A stretch of DNA of 64,000 nucleotides from Raffaelea ambrosiae (taxonomy: Eukaryota; Ascomycota; Sordariomycetes; Ophiostomatales; Ophiostomataceae). The translations under genes were made by a program, and so were the position numbers. Location: contig PCDI01000013.1 in assembly GCA_002778195.1 (NCBI GenBank), positions 639,021-703,020 on the forward strand, in the 5' to 3' direction. This document shows, piece by piece, positions 25,377-37,329 of this stretch (within the stretch, counting starts at the first letter, position 1; every line of letters starts with the position of its first letter). The notes under the pieces are model-generated. The model ran no database searches, was not told where the DNA came from, and saw only the letters and a list, made by a program, of their open reading frames with translations.

Positions 25377-26618
25377 AAGGGGCGCAAACTGGGTTGCGGA
25401 CAGGCCAGGCGGGGTCCTGGCAAGAAAGCAACACGGCCTGCGCGTGTGGGAATATGATAGATGGATGTGTTGCCGCCGTGCTTGTTCGTGCTGTTTGGCG
25501 CTGCTATTGCGGATCTAGTCGTTTGTTTGCTCGCGTTGCGGACTGTGCATAGTCTGGCGCACAGGAGAGACGAGATCCGGCACCGGAAGTCGCGGGCTGA
25601 GAGGCGCAGCAGACGAGAGATCGGCAGCAGAGAAAGAGCCGAGGGCGTCGTATGTGGTGAGAGAAGGAACAGAAACACGAGGTGCAAGCCAAGTGGAAGC
25701 CCAAAAAGAAAAGAAAAGAAACCAGTGAGCCAGATTCAGGGTTTTGGGGGGGCTGAGATTTTCTGGCATGTGTGGGCAAAGACGTGCCTTGTATGGTGCG
25801 TGGGCGTGTGCAAGGGTGGTACCAATACGGGAAGGGGCGATGGACCCGACGAAGAAAAAAGCAAGAGCAGGAAGGGGCAGCCCAGATGCCACCGCGCCGA
25901 GTGGAAGGGACTACACAGTAGCTAGTGGCGGTTGCTAATAACGAGACCCGGCTGGAGGGACCGGAAGGCAGAGAGGGAAGGAACGAGGCAGCGAAGCAGG
26001 GGCAGAGGGGGAAAGAGACGCCGGCGCCAGCAGACGAAGGGAGTAAAGGGCCCAAATCCAAAGACGCAAGGACACACACACACACACACACAAGAAAAGA
26101 AAAGAAAAACAGCCGGCCTGACAGACGATACAGCGTGGGATGGCCAGCGAGCCAGAATAGGGAAAACGAGCACCGTCTTGTCGATGGGCGGGAGGCTCGT
26201 CTTGCAGGAGATTTTTTACGGGTCTGGAGGGGAGGGGGGGGGGCGTGGGCCGAAAGCGATGACAGGCCAGAGCGGCCAGAGCGGCCAGAGCTGACAGAAA
26301 GAAAGAAGCAACAAAAGAAAAAGCAGCATCCAAGTGGCAGGCTAACCATCTCCCAAATGGTGATGGACAGCGAGACGAAACTCTGGTGCAAGGACAATAG
26401 CAAGCTTGTCTTTTTTTGTGGAGCCGTGGATGGACGGCGGGAAGGGGCGAGGTGCGAGGAAGGACGGAGCTGATCTTCTTACACCGTCGTATGCTGGACA
26501 GCACCACGAAACACCCCCAGGCTGGCCAGCCAAAGCTTGGACGGCGTGGTGTCGGTTCGTTGGAGTCCCCGATCTATCTAGAGGCTGTCTAAGACCTGCC
26601 GGGGACTTGGTTCGTCGG

Positions 26619-26642
26619 TTTTTTTTTTTTTTTTTTTTTTTT
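26619..26642. repeat. T24 homopolymer
   Basis: A run of 24 T in the intergenic region upstream of the histidine kinase gene. It may act as a nucleosome-excluding poly(dA:dT) tract; its length may be affected by sequencing error. Confidence 0.9.
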
Positions 26643-29600
26643 GCTTCGTCAGCCGTTCCTCAGATCCTTTCCGCGCGCCCTGGTCCTTCAACACTTCCCC
26701 TCTTTGTTTGGCGCCTGTCCGCTCTTCGCACGATAGCAAGGCTGCATCGCACTGGTACTTTCTGTCGCGGCCTCGTCTGTTTCGATTCGTCTCGGGTGAG
26801 CCGCCAGACTTGGCCCCAGCTGCCTCGGGAGGCAAAGGGATGAGCGAGAGAAACAAAGACAAAAACCCGAAGACAGTTGAAAGACACTTCAGAGACAGCC
26901 AATGGGCAGCTGGCAGACAGTGAACGACAGTGAACGACAGCTAACAGACGGCAAAGGACAGCAAAAGAGACACAGAGACAGCAGCCAAGTGTCTTACCGT
27001 GGAAGACAGCGTGCGGCTTGCCGCGGCATTCTAGAAATTCGCCCCTTCTATTACTTTGTATCTCGACTCCGGTTTCCCGGTCCTGCACAGTCCAGTCTAG
27101 ACCAGGCCCGTGCCCCAACACTGCATCTAACACTGCATTCTCCCTTGTATCATACCGTCTCAGCCGACGCCTGCTGCCCTCCTGTCTCTGTTTCTGCAGG
27201 CGTGGCTGCGTTGGCTTGTGGTTTTCCGTTGCATTGACGGCGCATTGTGTCCAGGTTTCTTGGAACCAGGCCGGTCTGTCCTGACAACAGCCAGAAGGAT
27301 CGGGTTCACGTCACTTTTGTCAACTCTATCATTTTCTGGCATTTCTGCTTTGCTCTGTTTGTGTGTTTCATGTTTTGCTTCTTTTTCTTCTTCTTCTTCT
27401 TCTCATCCTTCTTCTCATCCTTCTTGGCTTCTTCCCAACTCTTCTCTCAGCAAAGTCTAGAACAAGCCCAACATAGATATCTCCACGGAGTTTCCACAGT
27501 CTACACAACCCAGCACAGACTCACTATTAGAAGGCCCAGTCTCATTAATTACTCTTTTCAGATAGTTACATGCAGCCTCTTGGGCAATGTAGAAAAACTC
27601 GCACACAGACTCACACACATGTCCTCCCTGGTAAGGCCAGTTGTCCCAGCCCTCGGTCCTTTCGATGTGCCGATCAGTTCTAGACCAAGAGCCCATTCCT
27701 GCTTGTCAGATCACAACAGGTAATAAAAAGCCCACCCACGCACCCACGCAACACTTCATGGCGCATTTCGGAGAACACCCCAAAGCCCGCCAAAAATAGG
27801 GCCTAAGAGAGGCTAGGTGGCCTGATTGCATACTCGTATTCGGAGGTAATTTTTATTTTTGCTTTCGTTTTTTGGTCGCTAGCTCGTGCCCGTAGCACGC
27901 ACCTACGAGTATCGTACAGTTGAATGGCAGTACTGGACCTACAAGGTATCTTACCGTGATTGTAGTTATCTTACCGCCCCCGTCACCTCCCATTCAGGCC
28001 CATGCGCGGACACCAAAGAGCGCACCAGGGCGGGCCGACATCCATGGCAGTGCCGTGATACTCGCTTGTTGACGGATCCTTTCTTGCCCATCCGTCGACC
28101 ACATGCGAAAAGTAAGACATGGGTGCCGGGGGGTGGGAAAGCCAGGAAGCGGAAAAGGAAAACACCGGTGGGGATTGGGGGGATACAGGGCAGGATGGGG
28201 AGCGAGTAGAAGGGGAGCAGGACGACCCTGTTGCGGACCCGGCGGGATGGGAATACAAAGCAGGCGTATTATCTTTCAATGAGACTTGACTATCTAACTA
28301 CTAAGTATGCAAGATACGAGTGCAAGAAATAAGGCAACCGCGAGCAAGCATATCGTTTAAAAACTTCTTGTCTATGCTTTTCTGCCACAAGGAAAACGGT
28401 GCTTTGTTGGCAACGGCTTTTTTTTTTCTTTTTTTTTCTCCCTTGGTTCCCGGGCCGGCCTCCAGCCGTCATTATTGGCTGACAGGGCTAAGTTTTTTTT
28501 GGCCATAGTGCTCCTGTTGAACAAAGAATATAGGGGGGTGGGGGGTGTGAAGACGGCGCCCGGATTTGGGGTGGACGGGTGATCTTAGCGGTTGATCGTG
28601 AAGCTGCTCATTGCGCATCTTATGGCGTCCCTTTCAGCGGTAATGTGGGATCTTAAATGCCGCACTGCGGAATGTGGACGGGGCCTGGTTGTAATACAGG
28701 AGGGTACCATTATCTGAATTGAACTGCTGGCCATGGCTGTGTCATCGTTGATGTTTTGTGCCTTTGTCTCGTCTTTTTTTGTTCTTCTGCGCCTTTGTCT
28801 TTTGTGTTTGTTCTTCTCTTAGCTATATATCTTTTTGTGTTTCTCTACTCTTGTTTAGGCTTCCTTCCAGTCTTTGTGCCTTTTCATGTTTGCTTCCTGC
28901 CATTTGCCTTTACCTAGATTTCGGTTCTGCCCCCCCGATCCGTCTTTGATACGAAATTCGTCTTATCTGTTCTTCCATCCTCTCTTTTCTTTCCCCGAAG
29001 TTCAGCATACGGAAACACACTCGAAATGGCGAATGAGCCACGCCAAAACACCACCCTCCTGTACCCGAGGCAGCATTAAACAGCTAGGGCAACCCGCCAA
29101 GACCATGGATCCCGGGCCAGAGATCCTTGACCGAGCAGATCCTTGCAAGGCTAGTTACGCCGCAAGCCCGGTCTTGACAGATTCACAAGCCGTGGGTAGA
29201 CCGTTTCTTTGTCAGGTGGCGAAGGGTTGGGGCCTTTCTGGTCGCCCTGCTGTCACTCAACCATCAATCGCCACCATTCAGGCTCCATCTAGAGACGTGC
29301 ACCGTAATATCGGACGGCCTCACAGTGTCAAAGAAGCCCAATCGGATTTCGCATGGTCAGACTTTGTTGCGAGTAATACCAAGCAGCCGTTTTTGTCATG
29401 CTTCAGCCATACGTGTGTGATTTCCCGTGTCTTGGTCGTCCCAGGCGTGCGAGTAGCTTTTTTTATAAGACTTTTCCAAATTGTATCCCCTCCTGGATGA
29501 CCACCTTGGATTATATGCCGAGTTATTCTTGGCAACATTCGCCGGGGACGTTTCTTGGTGTAATCCCAGACCATTCCTTGGGACACTCTTTGGGGTCATA

Positions 29601-30875
29601 TTGTAATGTCCCCTTGGAACACTTCTCGTTCGAGCGCTCTCCTGAGAATTATCCGCAAGAGCCCTTTCAGGCTTACCCCCCCGGAGGTCACCACCACACC
29701 CTGACTAGGATCGCAATCGCCCACGCCGTCGAACAATTCCCTTTGTCCTATCTGGAGATCTCACCACCACACGTAGTCAGCTTCCGCATCTCAGTAAAAC
29801 CTGCGACTCAACTCTCCCTGTTTCCGATCTACAGGAGCTTTCACACCCTCTTTTAGGCATGGTCCTGATATCCCTAGCATTCTCTCCATCTACTTGCGAG
29901 ATCGCCTCCTCCCCCGGTCATTAGAACTGCATCCGGCGTCCTTTGATACCGGCCATTCTTTCGATGTAGATATCGCCCCTTTGCATGTCCATACGGAAAC
30001 AAACCACAATCGACATTCCGACACGCTGAAGTGCTTTCTGTAAGATACCATGGGATAATGTGCCAGCCAGACCCCAAGGTACTGCGTCTCGGTGAAACCA
30101 CAGGCCAGGGAGAGGGTGAAAGCCGGCCGCTGTTAAACAAAGTGATAGGGGTGAGCAAAGAGCGTTCTTCTCATGCGGAAGGGACCTGGACCTGGACCTG
30201 CCATCCCTTTGCTTGACTGGCGAGAAGAAGACCCATTCTGAAGACCCATTCTGACGACCCTTTGGCGACCCCTTTGCGGACTCTAAGACATGTGTCTCAT
30301 ATGCCTGAAGATCTGATGTCCACGAAATCTCACTCATGCACGCACTCCCTGCCTCCCAATCTCGCCGTTTCCCGTTGCCATATTCTCTGCCTCTCTTTCT
30401 GCTTCTCTTCCTCCCCTGTTCTCTTCCTCGTTGGTTGTTTTTGTGGTTGTTCTTTCCTTTGCTTCTCTGGCTCTGACCTTCACCTCGGCAATATCAAGTC
30501 TGACCAACCTTGGGGAGAGGCTCTTTTGGTTATCTAAAGTCCGACACACGTGAGATCGATTTGCGATATGCCGGCACTGGGTGGGCACCACCATTTGTAC
30601 TTGAATCTTACATAACTACTATGTAGTAACTACATACATAGTAGTATCTTCATACCGGGCTTTTTGGCGAGGAATGGCTGCTCCTGTTAGTCGTTGACTT
30701 GGGGTATCCGCCAGTGCTGGTCCGAGCGTTTTCCCACCAAAGAGGTGTCCTGTCTGGCCTGCCATTGGATGGCGGGGCTGTTTCTTGTATGGCCTTCCTG
30801 CGGTCTGCCCATAACCCTGTCGCACTCACAAGTCCCCTCTGGTCGTCTTTTGGCTAGAAAGGCTCCGGACTCCTG

Positions 30876-31182
30876 ATTGGCCGTAGATGCCATCCCCTCC
30901 CCTGTCACTTTTCCCGCTTTCTACTTCCTCCCGGCGCTTACCCTTCCCCATTCTGTGATGAAAGTTGGCTATGGCCGCTGTGATTGGCTGAACGGAGAAA
31001 CGCTCTCAACCGTCACCCGCATTCGTGATTCGCCGACGGGGCCCGTCCATCGTGCGTATCTGCAAGGTGGTTTGTGGGTTTGGCTCCTCTTCCTGCCTCT
31101 TTCTGCTTCCCTCGTGTGTGCTTTCTGGACTTTCTGGTTCCATTCCCCACCTGGCTGCTGCTGTGACGGGGGGTCTGATTGG
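30876..31182 (+). promoter_or_regulatory. Cluster of inverted CCAAT boxes upstream of the MARVEL-like gene
   Basis: ATTGG occurs at 30876-30880, 30983-30987 and 31178-31182, the last two as TGATTGG, with a GGGGGCGG element touching the third. ATTGG is the reverse of CCAAT, the core bound by the HAP complex in fungi. They lie 0.75-1.07 kb before the start codon, so their link to this gene is inference. Confidence 0.4.
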
Positions 31183-31941
31183 GGGCGGGTAGAAGCTGCT
31201 ATTGTACGAGCAAGTGAGCCAGAAAGTGCTGAGGAGCATGCTGTGTGGTGGGCAGAGCCAGGAAGGGCCGGGCGGGTAGCGACGTGTGTGGTGTGTCTGT
31301 GTCTGTGTGTGACGAGACTGGGGGGGCCCAGGAAGGAAGAGGGCGCGAATAGAGCGCGAGCGTCTGCTTCCTCTCCTCACGCAGAAGCGTACTACGAGCC
31401 TGTACAGCGAGGAGGAATAATTGGACGCCCATTAAAAACAGGACAGCTTCCTATCCATACTCGCAAGTCCCATCTCGACTTTCCCACACCTTTCTCTATT
31501 GCCGCTGCCAATTCTCTTGGTTCTCTTGGTCCTGCGTACCTGGTTCGTTTCTCTTGTCCACCATCGCCAAGAAGCACAAGCTGGTCTTTCTTGTTGCTTC
31601 CCTTTTTTTCTTCATTCTCTTGATCGGTTGTTGTCTCTCTCGTCTGGATGTGAGAACGGAAAAAAGAACGAAACATCGAGGGACGAAGACAGAGAGCGGC
31701 CCCCAAACAGCCAGCCCTGAAATTGCCATCATATTAACCGCTGCAACTGCCGACGTATAGAGGAGGAACCGACCGACACGAACTGGTTACGGCAAGAGAG
31801 AGAAAACAAGAAGAGGAGAAAAGAAAAGGGAAAAAAAAGCCAAGAGGCAGGGCCCATCCTTCCCCATATCTTTCGTCTTACGACTCGACAAACAAACATC
31901 GTCATCAGCCAAAATAACAACCCCCCCGCCCTAACCCAACC

Positions 31942-32967
31942 ATGACGTACCGCCTTATTCACCGGCCATGGAAGGTCCGGCGGCCGTTCTACTACTCGTT
32001 CATCTTTGAGCTGCTCGGCACGGTCGGCGTGCTGGTGCTCTCCGGTATTTCCCAGACCGGCAGCTATCGCGGCACCCTGTGGCAGATCGGCTACGACAAC
32101 GGCTTCAACTCGAATCCAGCCATGACGCTCTACGCCTATGCCAACCACGAGTCGCTACCCAAGATCCCGTTTGTCTGGAGTGATGCGTGAGTAGACCCTC
32201 GGGAGTCAAAACACTCGTGAAAATTGTCTGTGTCACTGACGTTTTCTTTTCTTGTTTTCTTTTTTTCCTTTCATTCTAGCCTAACAAACTTCAATGTCGC
32301 CATTTCTGTTCTCTCCCTCTTTATTCTCGTGGCCAAGCTCGTCGCCACCATCATGAAGGTCTACTACCCAGCCCTGGGCCTTCCCGTCGCCATGGCCATG
32401 ATGATCCTCTACATCGTCAGCCTCTGGGGCCAGTGCTCGTCCGACTACGCCGACGCGGCCCATCCCAGCCCCCACCCCTGGTACCTCACCAAGGGCTGCG
32501 CGCCCGCCAAGATCTACGGCGGCACCCAGTCCTGCGTCATGGCCCGCGCCAGCGTCGGCGTCACGACGTACATGGTGGTCCTCTACCTGCTCAACTTTGC
32601 CCTCTCCGTCTGGTCCATGTGGCCCAACAAAATGCTCGACCTCGAGGACGACAGCGACAGCGACTCGGAAGACGGCAAGGCCTCGTCCGCCCAGAAACAG
32701 TGGGAGATGCAGCCCCAGACGCTGCGGTTCCAGCAGCAGCAGCAGCAGCAGCAGCCCATGGCGTCGCCGCGGTTTGCGCCATCGCTTGCCTCGCCACGGT
32801 TTGCGCCGCCGCTTGCCTCGCCGCGCTTCACGCCCCAGCAGGCCGGCGCGGGCGGCCCCTCCTATATGGGCTCCTCGGCCGCCGGACCGGCCCATATGGC
32901 CTCGCCGTTCACGCCGCGGACACAGGCGTTCCATACCCTCGACCGGAAACTGCCACTACGAGCCTGA
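31942..32967 (+). CDS. Four-TM MARVEL-like fungal membrane protein
   Basis: Two exons, 31942-32186 and 32280-32967, 310 residues. The intron (93 bp, GTGAGT...TTCTAG) joins WSDA to LTNFNVAISV. Hydrophobic segments lie at about 18-40 (FYYSFIFELLGTVGVLVLSG), 86-106 (NVAISVLSLFILVAKLVATI), 112-132 (ALGLPVAMAMMILYIVSLWG) and 180-200 (VGVTTYMVVLYLLNFALSVW). This four-helix layout, with a C-rich outer loop between helices 3 and 4, fits MARVEL/tetraspan proteins of the plasma membrane. The cytosolic tail has an acidic stretch (EDDSDSDSED), a Gln run and three repeats of ASPRFAP. I do not know a specific function; fungal relatives are mostly annotated only by this topology. Confidence 0.85.
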
Positions 32968-33472
32968 GCAAGCACGGGAGCATGCACCCAGGCCCAGGAC
33001 GGCAAAGAGGTTGAGAGTAGAAGGCGGGAAAGAGAAGGGTTTGGTGGAATGATACACACAAAAAACGGGAGATCTACATCCTCCCTCGCCCCTCCTTTTC
33101 TCTCATTTTGATGGTCTGGACCTTTTTATTATGTATATACGGTATTCAACGGGGTTTGGGTTGGGGGCTTCTTTCGGTCTCTTTTGTCTATTCGTACTTC
33201 AATCATTGTAATGCAGCCATTTTTTGATGTTAATTGTTACTGCTTGTTCATCGGCTCAAAGGGGTCTCGACTATTGGTTGGTACGTTGTTCGTTTGTGCT
33301 TGGCTTCCTAGACAACGATCTAGAAAATAAACCCTCAAATACAGCTATGTACAAGTGAAGGGGATCGCCAACGCGTGTTCTGGGTTTGCCCTGGTGAGAA
33401 ATAAGGCTCCCCCCCCACCCTCCCCTCTTGAGATGTCTCTCTCCTAGAATACAAGAGCGTCCTCCCTCTGCT
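32968..33472. other. Short convergent intergenic spacer
   Basis: Shared 3' region of the MARVEL-like gene (+) and the GH79 gene (-), AT-rich near 33,125 (TTTTTATTATGTATATA). No other feature seen. Confidence 0.7.
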
Positions 33473-35297
33473 TTAGAAGTGCAGAAGCGCCGCACTGCCG
33501 TCTGGCACGCTCACCGTCACCGCATTGTCCTTGATCGCCAGAGTCTCGCCCACCGTCACGTTCGCCAGGCGCACCGGCTTGCCCTCGTCGAGCTCCAGGT
33601 TGTAGCTGTAGCCGTCCCAGGTGATGCCCGTGACGGCGTCCGAGCCGTTGGCGTGCAGCCGCTGCACTTCCACTCGCCGCTGGCGCCTCCACCAGTCGGC
33701 ATACCGAGGCACGGCTCCGTCCAGGCGGAACGTGTAGCTGCGCGACGGCCGCTCGGCCACGTCTGGCAGCGCCACCAGGCCCAGGCCGTCCTCGGTCGTG
33801 TTGTACTCGCGCATATTGATCACAAACACGCGAGCGAGCAGGCCGTCTTCGTAGATGGCATAGGCGGTGTCGACGGTGGCGTTGTCCGCGTTGAGGTTGT
33901 CGACGACGACGTCGTGGGCAGCGGTTTTGCCGAGGGCGGCGGTGGCCGCCACGTTGCCGTAGAAGGGCGCCTTGGTGCCCTTGGTGCCGTTGATGCTGTC
34001 GACGCCCTGCCAGGAGGCGTAGGGGTAGCCCGTGCCCATGTGGAAGTGGAGGCGGCCATAGTTCTGCGACGTGACATAGAGGGCCCAGTTGGCGGCCCAG
34101 AGGGCGGCGCCGAGGGTGTTGGAGAGGCCGCCGCGGCCGTGGCTGGAGAGCGAGTTGGTCTCGCCAAAGATGTGGCGGGGCTTCGACGCGTTGACAGATG
34201 TCCCATCGCCAAAGATGGCCTCGTAGGCGCTGGTGTGCGGCTTGAGTACAGACACGGACTTGGAGTGGTTCAGCAGCGTGCCCTGGAGGGTGATGCCTAG
34301 GCCGAGAGAGCTGGCAACGTAGCTGTAGAAGGGAGGGTGGACGGGGTCAGCTTTTTTTCCCTTCGTCTTCTTTCTCCTCCTCTGTTCTCATACCCCCCTC
34401 CCCCGCATTCTGCTTACTTGTGAGATGAGAAGAGCTGGATCCTATTGTCGTCGTCGATTCCCAGCTCCCAGGCCTTGGTCGCGTCCAAGCCCCGGTTTAC
34501 CTCCGAACCAAACGACGGCCCCATGAACGTGGTAGCCAGGCCAGGGCAGTGCTCGGACACGAGTTTGCGGATCAAGTTCGTGCCATTCAGATACTGCTCT
34601 GCGTATGCCTCCGTGGTCCAATTCGTCAACCGGTGGGGTGTGCCGGTGTTGCCAAAGTAATCTGGCTCGTTGCCGTACTCCCAATAATCTAGACGAGGAC
34701 GTCCCTGCTCATCCGGTTCAAGGGCTTTGCACGCCAGCGGAATGGTCTCTTTGAGAGATTCCCAGCCCTCCTCGGTCAGGGCATCGCCCAGGTTGAAGCC
34801 ATACGTCCAGCGCACGCCGGGGATGGTGTGGAAGGACTCAAAGAAGGACGGACCAATGGTCTGGACGCCGATCTGGCTGGTGGACTCATTGTAGATCGGG
34901 ATGCTGCCGGTCTCTTGGCTGGCGTCGTAGATGGCAAAGTCCTGAGAATTTCCACTGCAGGAGGAGCGACCAGTGTCAGTGACAGGCAGGCCGTCGTGGG
35001 ACATGAAAGAGACAGAGCATTCTCGAGACGGGATGGCACTCACCCAACTCGAATGTGTGGCGCAGCACCGGAGATGGCCCCCAAGCTCTCAACAAGGTTG
35101 CGAGAGAACGTGTTGGGGTGCGATTTGTTGCCAACGAAGTCTACCAAGTACCCGAATTCGATCGAGTAGCTGACGGGGGCCGGAAGGATGGCGATGTTGC
35201 CATTGTCAGGGGCAGTGGTACCCACGGTGTAAGTTCTAGCAGCAGCAGCCGCAGCACCCACCAGGGAGAGGACAGGAACAAGGATGGGGAGAGCCAT
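33473..35297 (-). CDS. Secreted glycoside hydrolase family 79 (beta-glucuronidase / heparanase-like)
   Basis: Three exons, complement(33473-34322, 34418-34954, 35044-35297), 546 residues. Introns of 95 and 89 bp rejoin PHIRVG-GNSQDFAIYD and LFSSHN-YVASSLG. A hydrophobic signal peptide (LPILVPVLSLVGAAAAAA) precedes the mature chain. The catalytic barrel carries the acid/base Glu in YWEYGNEPDYFG and the probable nucleophile in FGETNSLSSHGRGG, as in GH79. The C-terminal part (from about residue 440, YTFRLDGAVPR to the end) matches the beta-sandwich domain of fungal GH79 enzymes. Several N-x-S/T sites (NKSH, NESTS, NGTN, NHSK, NGTK, NATV) agree with secretion. Its likely work is removal of glucuronic acid or its 4-O-methyl form from arabinogalactan or similar glycans; exact substrate is inference. 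A TATA box lies 128 bp upstream. Confidence 0.92.
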
Positions 35298-37329
35298 GAC
35301 GAGGAGCAGATGGATACAACTACAGGACTTGAAGATTCAACTGCCAACAAAGATTTGGCCAGAGCTGGTACTTCTCACTGAGTCCATTCACCCGGCTCCT
35401 GGCCCCAGGAACCGACGAGCAGCATTTATATAGACATGTTTGCGTTATGTATATCTGAATTTATCCGCAAGTCTTTTGCTTTTTCTCTTCTTCATTCGAG
35501 GTCCGGGGCCGCTCCCCGTCCCATCTGTGGACGGAAACTCCTGTTGGTCAATGTCGCCCGATGATAGGCCGAGCATTTCGTCTGAACTCGTCGTCTCTTT
35601 GCGTGCGTCTGCTCAGACCGGTTCGTCCGTGCAGACAGGCGCATGCACGTGGTAGGTAGAGGAGCTGTGGCGACGCTGCTGCTTGGACGGCCCGATTGGA
35701 CCCATGGTTTTGGAGGAGAAGTGCATGCGGGCTTGCGGCTTCTCTTTTCGATGAGAGTGAGTATCGAGCAATACAGACAAACCACAAACCAAGCTCGCAG
35801 GAGCAGCTCTAGCACTTTGCGCACGCAGATCTCTGCGGGGAAAAAGGCACTTACTTTGGCCATCGTCGCTTTGCACCCCGCTCGAGTGGCCTTACAGAAT
35901 CACGGAAAGGGTGCTTATTTGGGAGGTGGAGGATGCGGTTCAGGATGATCGCAACTTTATTGGTGGCCGGAGACGGGCTGCGGAGGAATGGCGGTTGCTG
36001 AAGCCGGACGTGTGCGGGGCTGAGGCCGGCTAAGCCCGACCTGGGCTGTCAGGAGGAGGACTGTCTCCAGGCACGCGCAATCGAGCAATCCGGGGTAACA
36101 CTCCGAAACCTAAATCAAATCACCAAATACAGCATGAGACCGCGCAACGGAGTAGCTAATAGACCGAGGTCGAAGCCGCATGGTTCGTTGCCGTGGCCTG
36201 CTTTGCCGAGGCCTGCAAAGGCCATTGGGACGCCTGCTGTCTAGCCATATAAGTAGGGTGCCAAGGCCCCATGCAGCAGGACGTCCCGTCGGAAATTCAC
36301 GAAGAGGGCCAGCCACGGACGAGGAGGGTGTGCGAAGGGCAAGGCGAGAAGAGCTTCGTGATATGGGGCTCCAGCTGACTCATCACGGGTCAGGCAGTCA
36401 AACGTGCACGCCAGATGCCTAGACCGGGCCGGGTCCATGGCCATGGGCAAGCTCCTCGGTCCCGCAGTCTGGGAACTGGTTAGAAAGGGAAACAGTGCCG
36501 AGAAAAAAGAAGCAAGACAGGGGATCCAGAGAGGATCCAAAGAGGAGCCAGAGAGGCCAAAGATGAAGAGCAGACACTGGCAAACGCTGACGGCGAGCAT
36601 GGCCCAGAAGGCAACGACCCGAAATGGAAAGTCCAGCCGACAGGGCCACACGCAGTGGAGAACTGGCCGCCGACCTGTAGCCAGTCGAAGGCCTAGCAAA
36701 AGTCAAAGGCGCAAAAAATCGTAAGAAAAAAATAGGGAAAAAGAGCACGCCAAAGCAGAGCTTGCCGGCTGTGGGGTCGGAAACGTGCTGTGGCAGGCAG
36801 TTGCAGCCGTTTCGGCGAGCTGGGCAAGGAGGGGAAGGAGCGACTGGACGTCATGGGAATCACTACTAATCGACCCCCCAATCGGGGCCCATTGGTATTT
36901 CCAGCTGCCGCAGAGCCTCCCGAACTGTCTTTTCTCTTTCTCTCTTCCACCATCTTCTCGTCTTCCAGTCTTCGCTTCCTCACACATTTGCCTTCCCTTT
37001 CTGACGTTCTGCCCACCTGGTCTCGGCCTCACTTGCCAATTGCTCACCTTCTAGTGAATAGTTCCACTTCCAAACCCGCCCTTGTTAGTGTCGTTGGAAG
37101 TCTGCGATTGCGCCGGCTTTCGGCTGTCTAGTTGACACACGCCGCCCCCCTTCCTTGGGTTGACCCTCTCTGGCTTACTCCCTGTTTGCCCTGTCCCCAT
37201 CCCTCGCCCGCCTCTTGGGCAAGAGATAAGTACGTCGTATACCCGACGCCGGCGGCCAACACAAGCGACCCGCGGAGGGCCAAGCAGATCCATTACATTA
37301 TAAGCAGGACCGCAGCAGCAGCAGGGGCC
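35298..37329. other. Divergent intergenic region between GH79 and SSADH genes
   Basis: Two promoters share this 2-kb space. Apart from the TATA element of the GH79 gene, I see no defined site. Short ORFs on both strands lack recognisable domains. A C/T-rich patch at 36,930-37,020 and a TTATAAG at about 37,298 lie close to the SSADH start. Confidence 0.6.
35425..35432 (-). promoter_or_regulatory. TATA box of the GH79 gene
   Basis: TATATAAA on the minus strand, 128 bp upstream of the GH79 start codon. It is one of the few clean TATA elements in the window and suits a regulated secreted enzyme. Confidence 0.6.

Larger units (their letters stand above)
24803..31941. other. Large intergenic region between divergent histidine kinase and MARVEL-like genes
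   Basis: About 7.1 kb. The part next to the kinase (24.8-26.6 kb) is purine-rich on this strand, so C/T-rich on the kinase's coding strand, and is probably its long promoter and leader. It contains G runs, an (AC)n tract near 26,071 and a T24 run. From 28.6 to 30.3 kb the composition is more even and less repetitive, with ORFs up to 208 codons but no recognisable domain. TACTATGTA-like motifs cluster at 30,605-30,650. From 30.8 kb onward is the MARVEL-like gene's promoter. Confidence 0.55.

Noticed and set aside
25504..26403. 299-codon minus-strand frame upstream of the histidine kinase
   Set aside because: Ser/Leu/Phe/Cys-rich translation of skewed DNA in a likely leader; no family recognised.
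27457..27696. 79-codon minus-strand frame resembling a small Cys-containing protein
   Set aside because: Composition is plausible but there is no signal peptide or recognisable motif, and it is too short to support alone.
30877..31623. 248-codon + strand frame upstream of the MARVEL-like gene
   Set aside because: No domain, compositionally odd, and it overlaps the probable promoter with its CCAAT-type elements.
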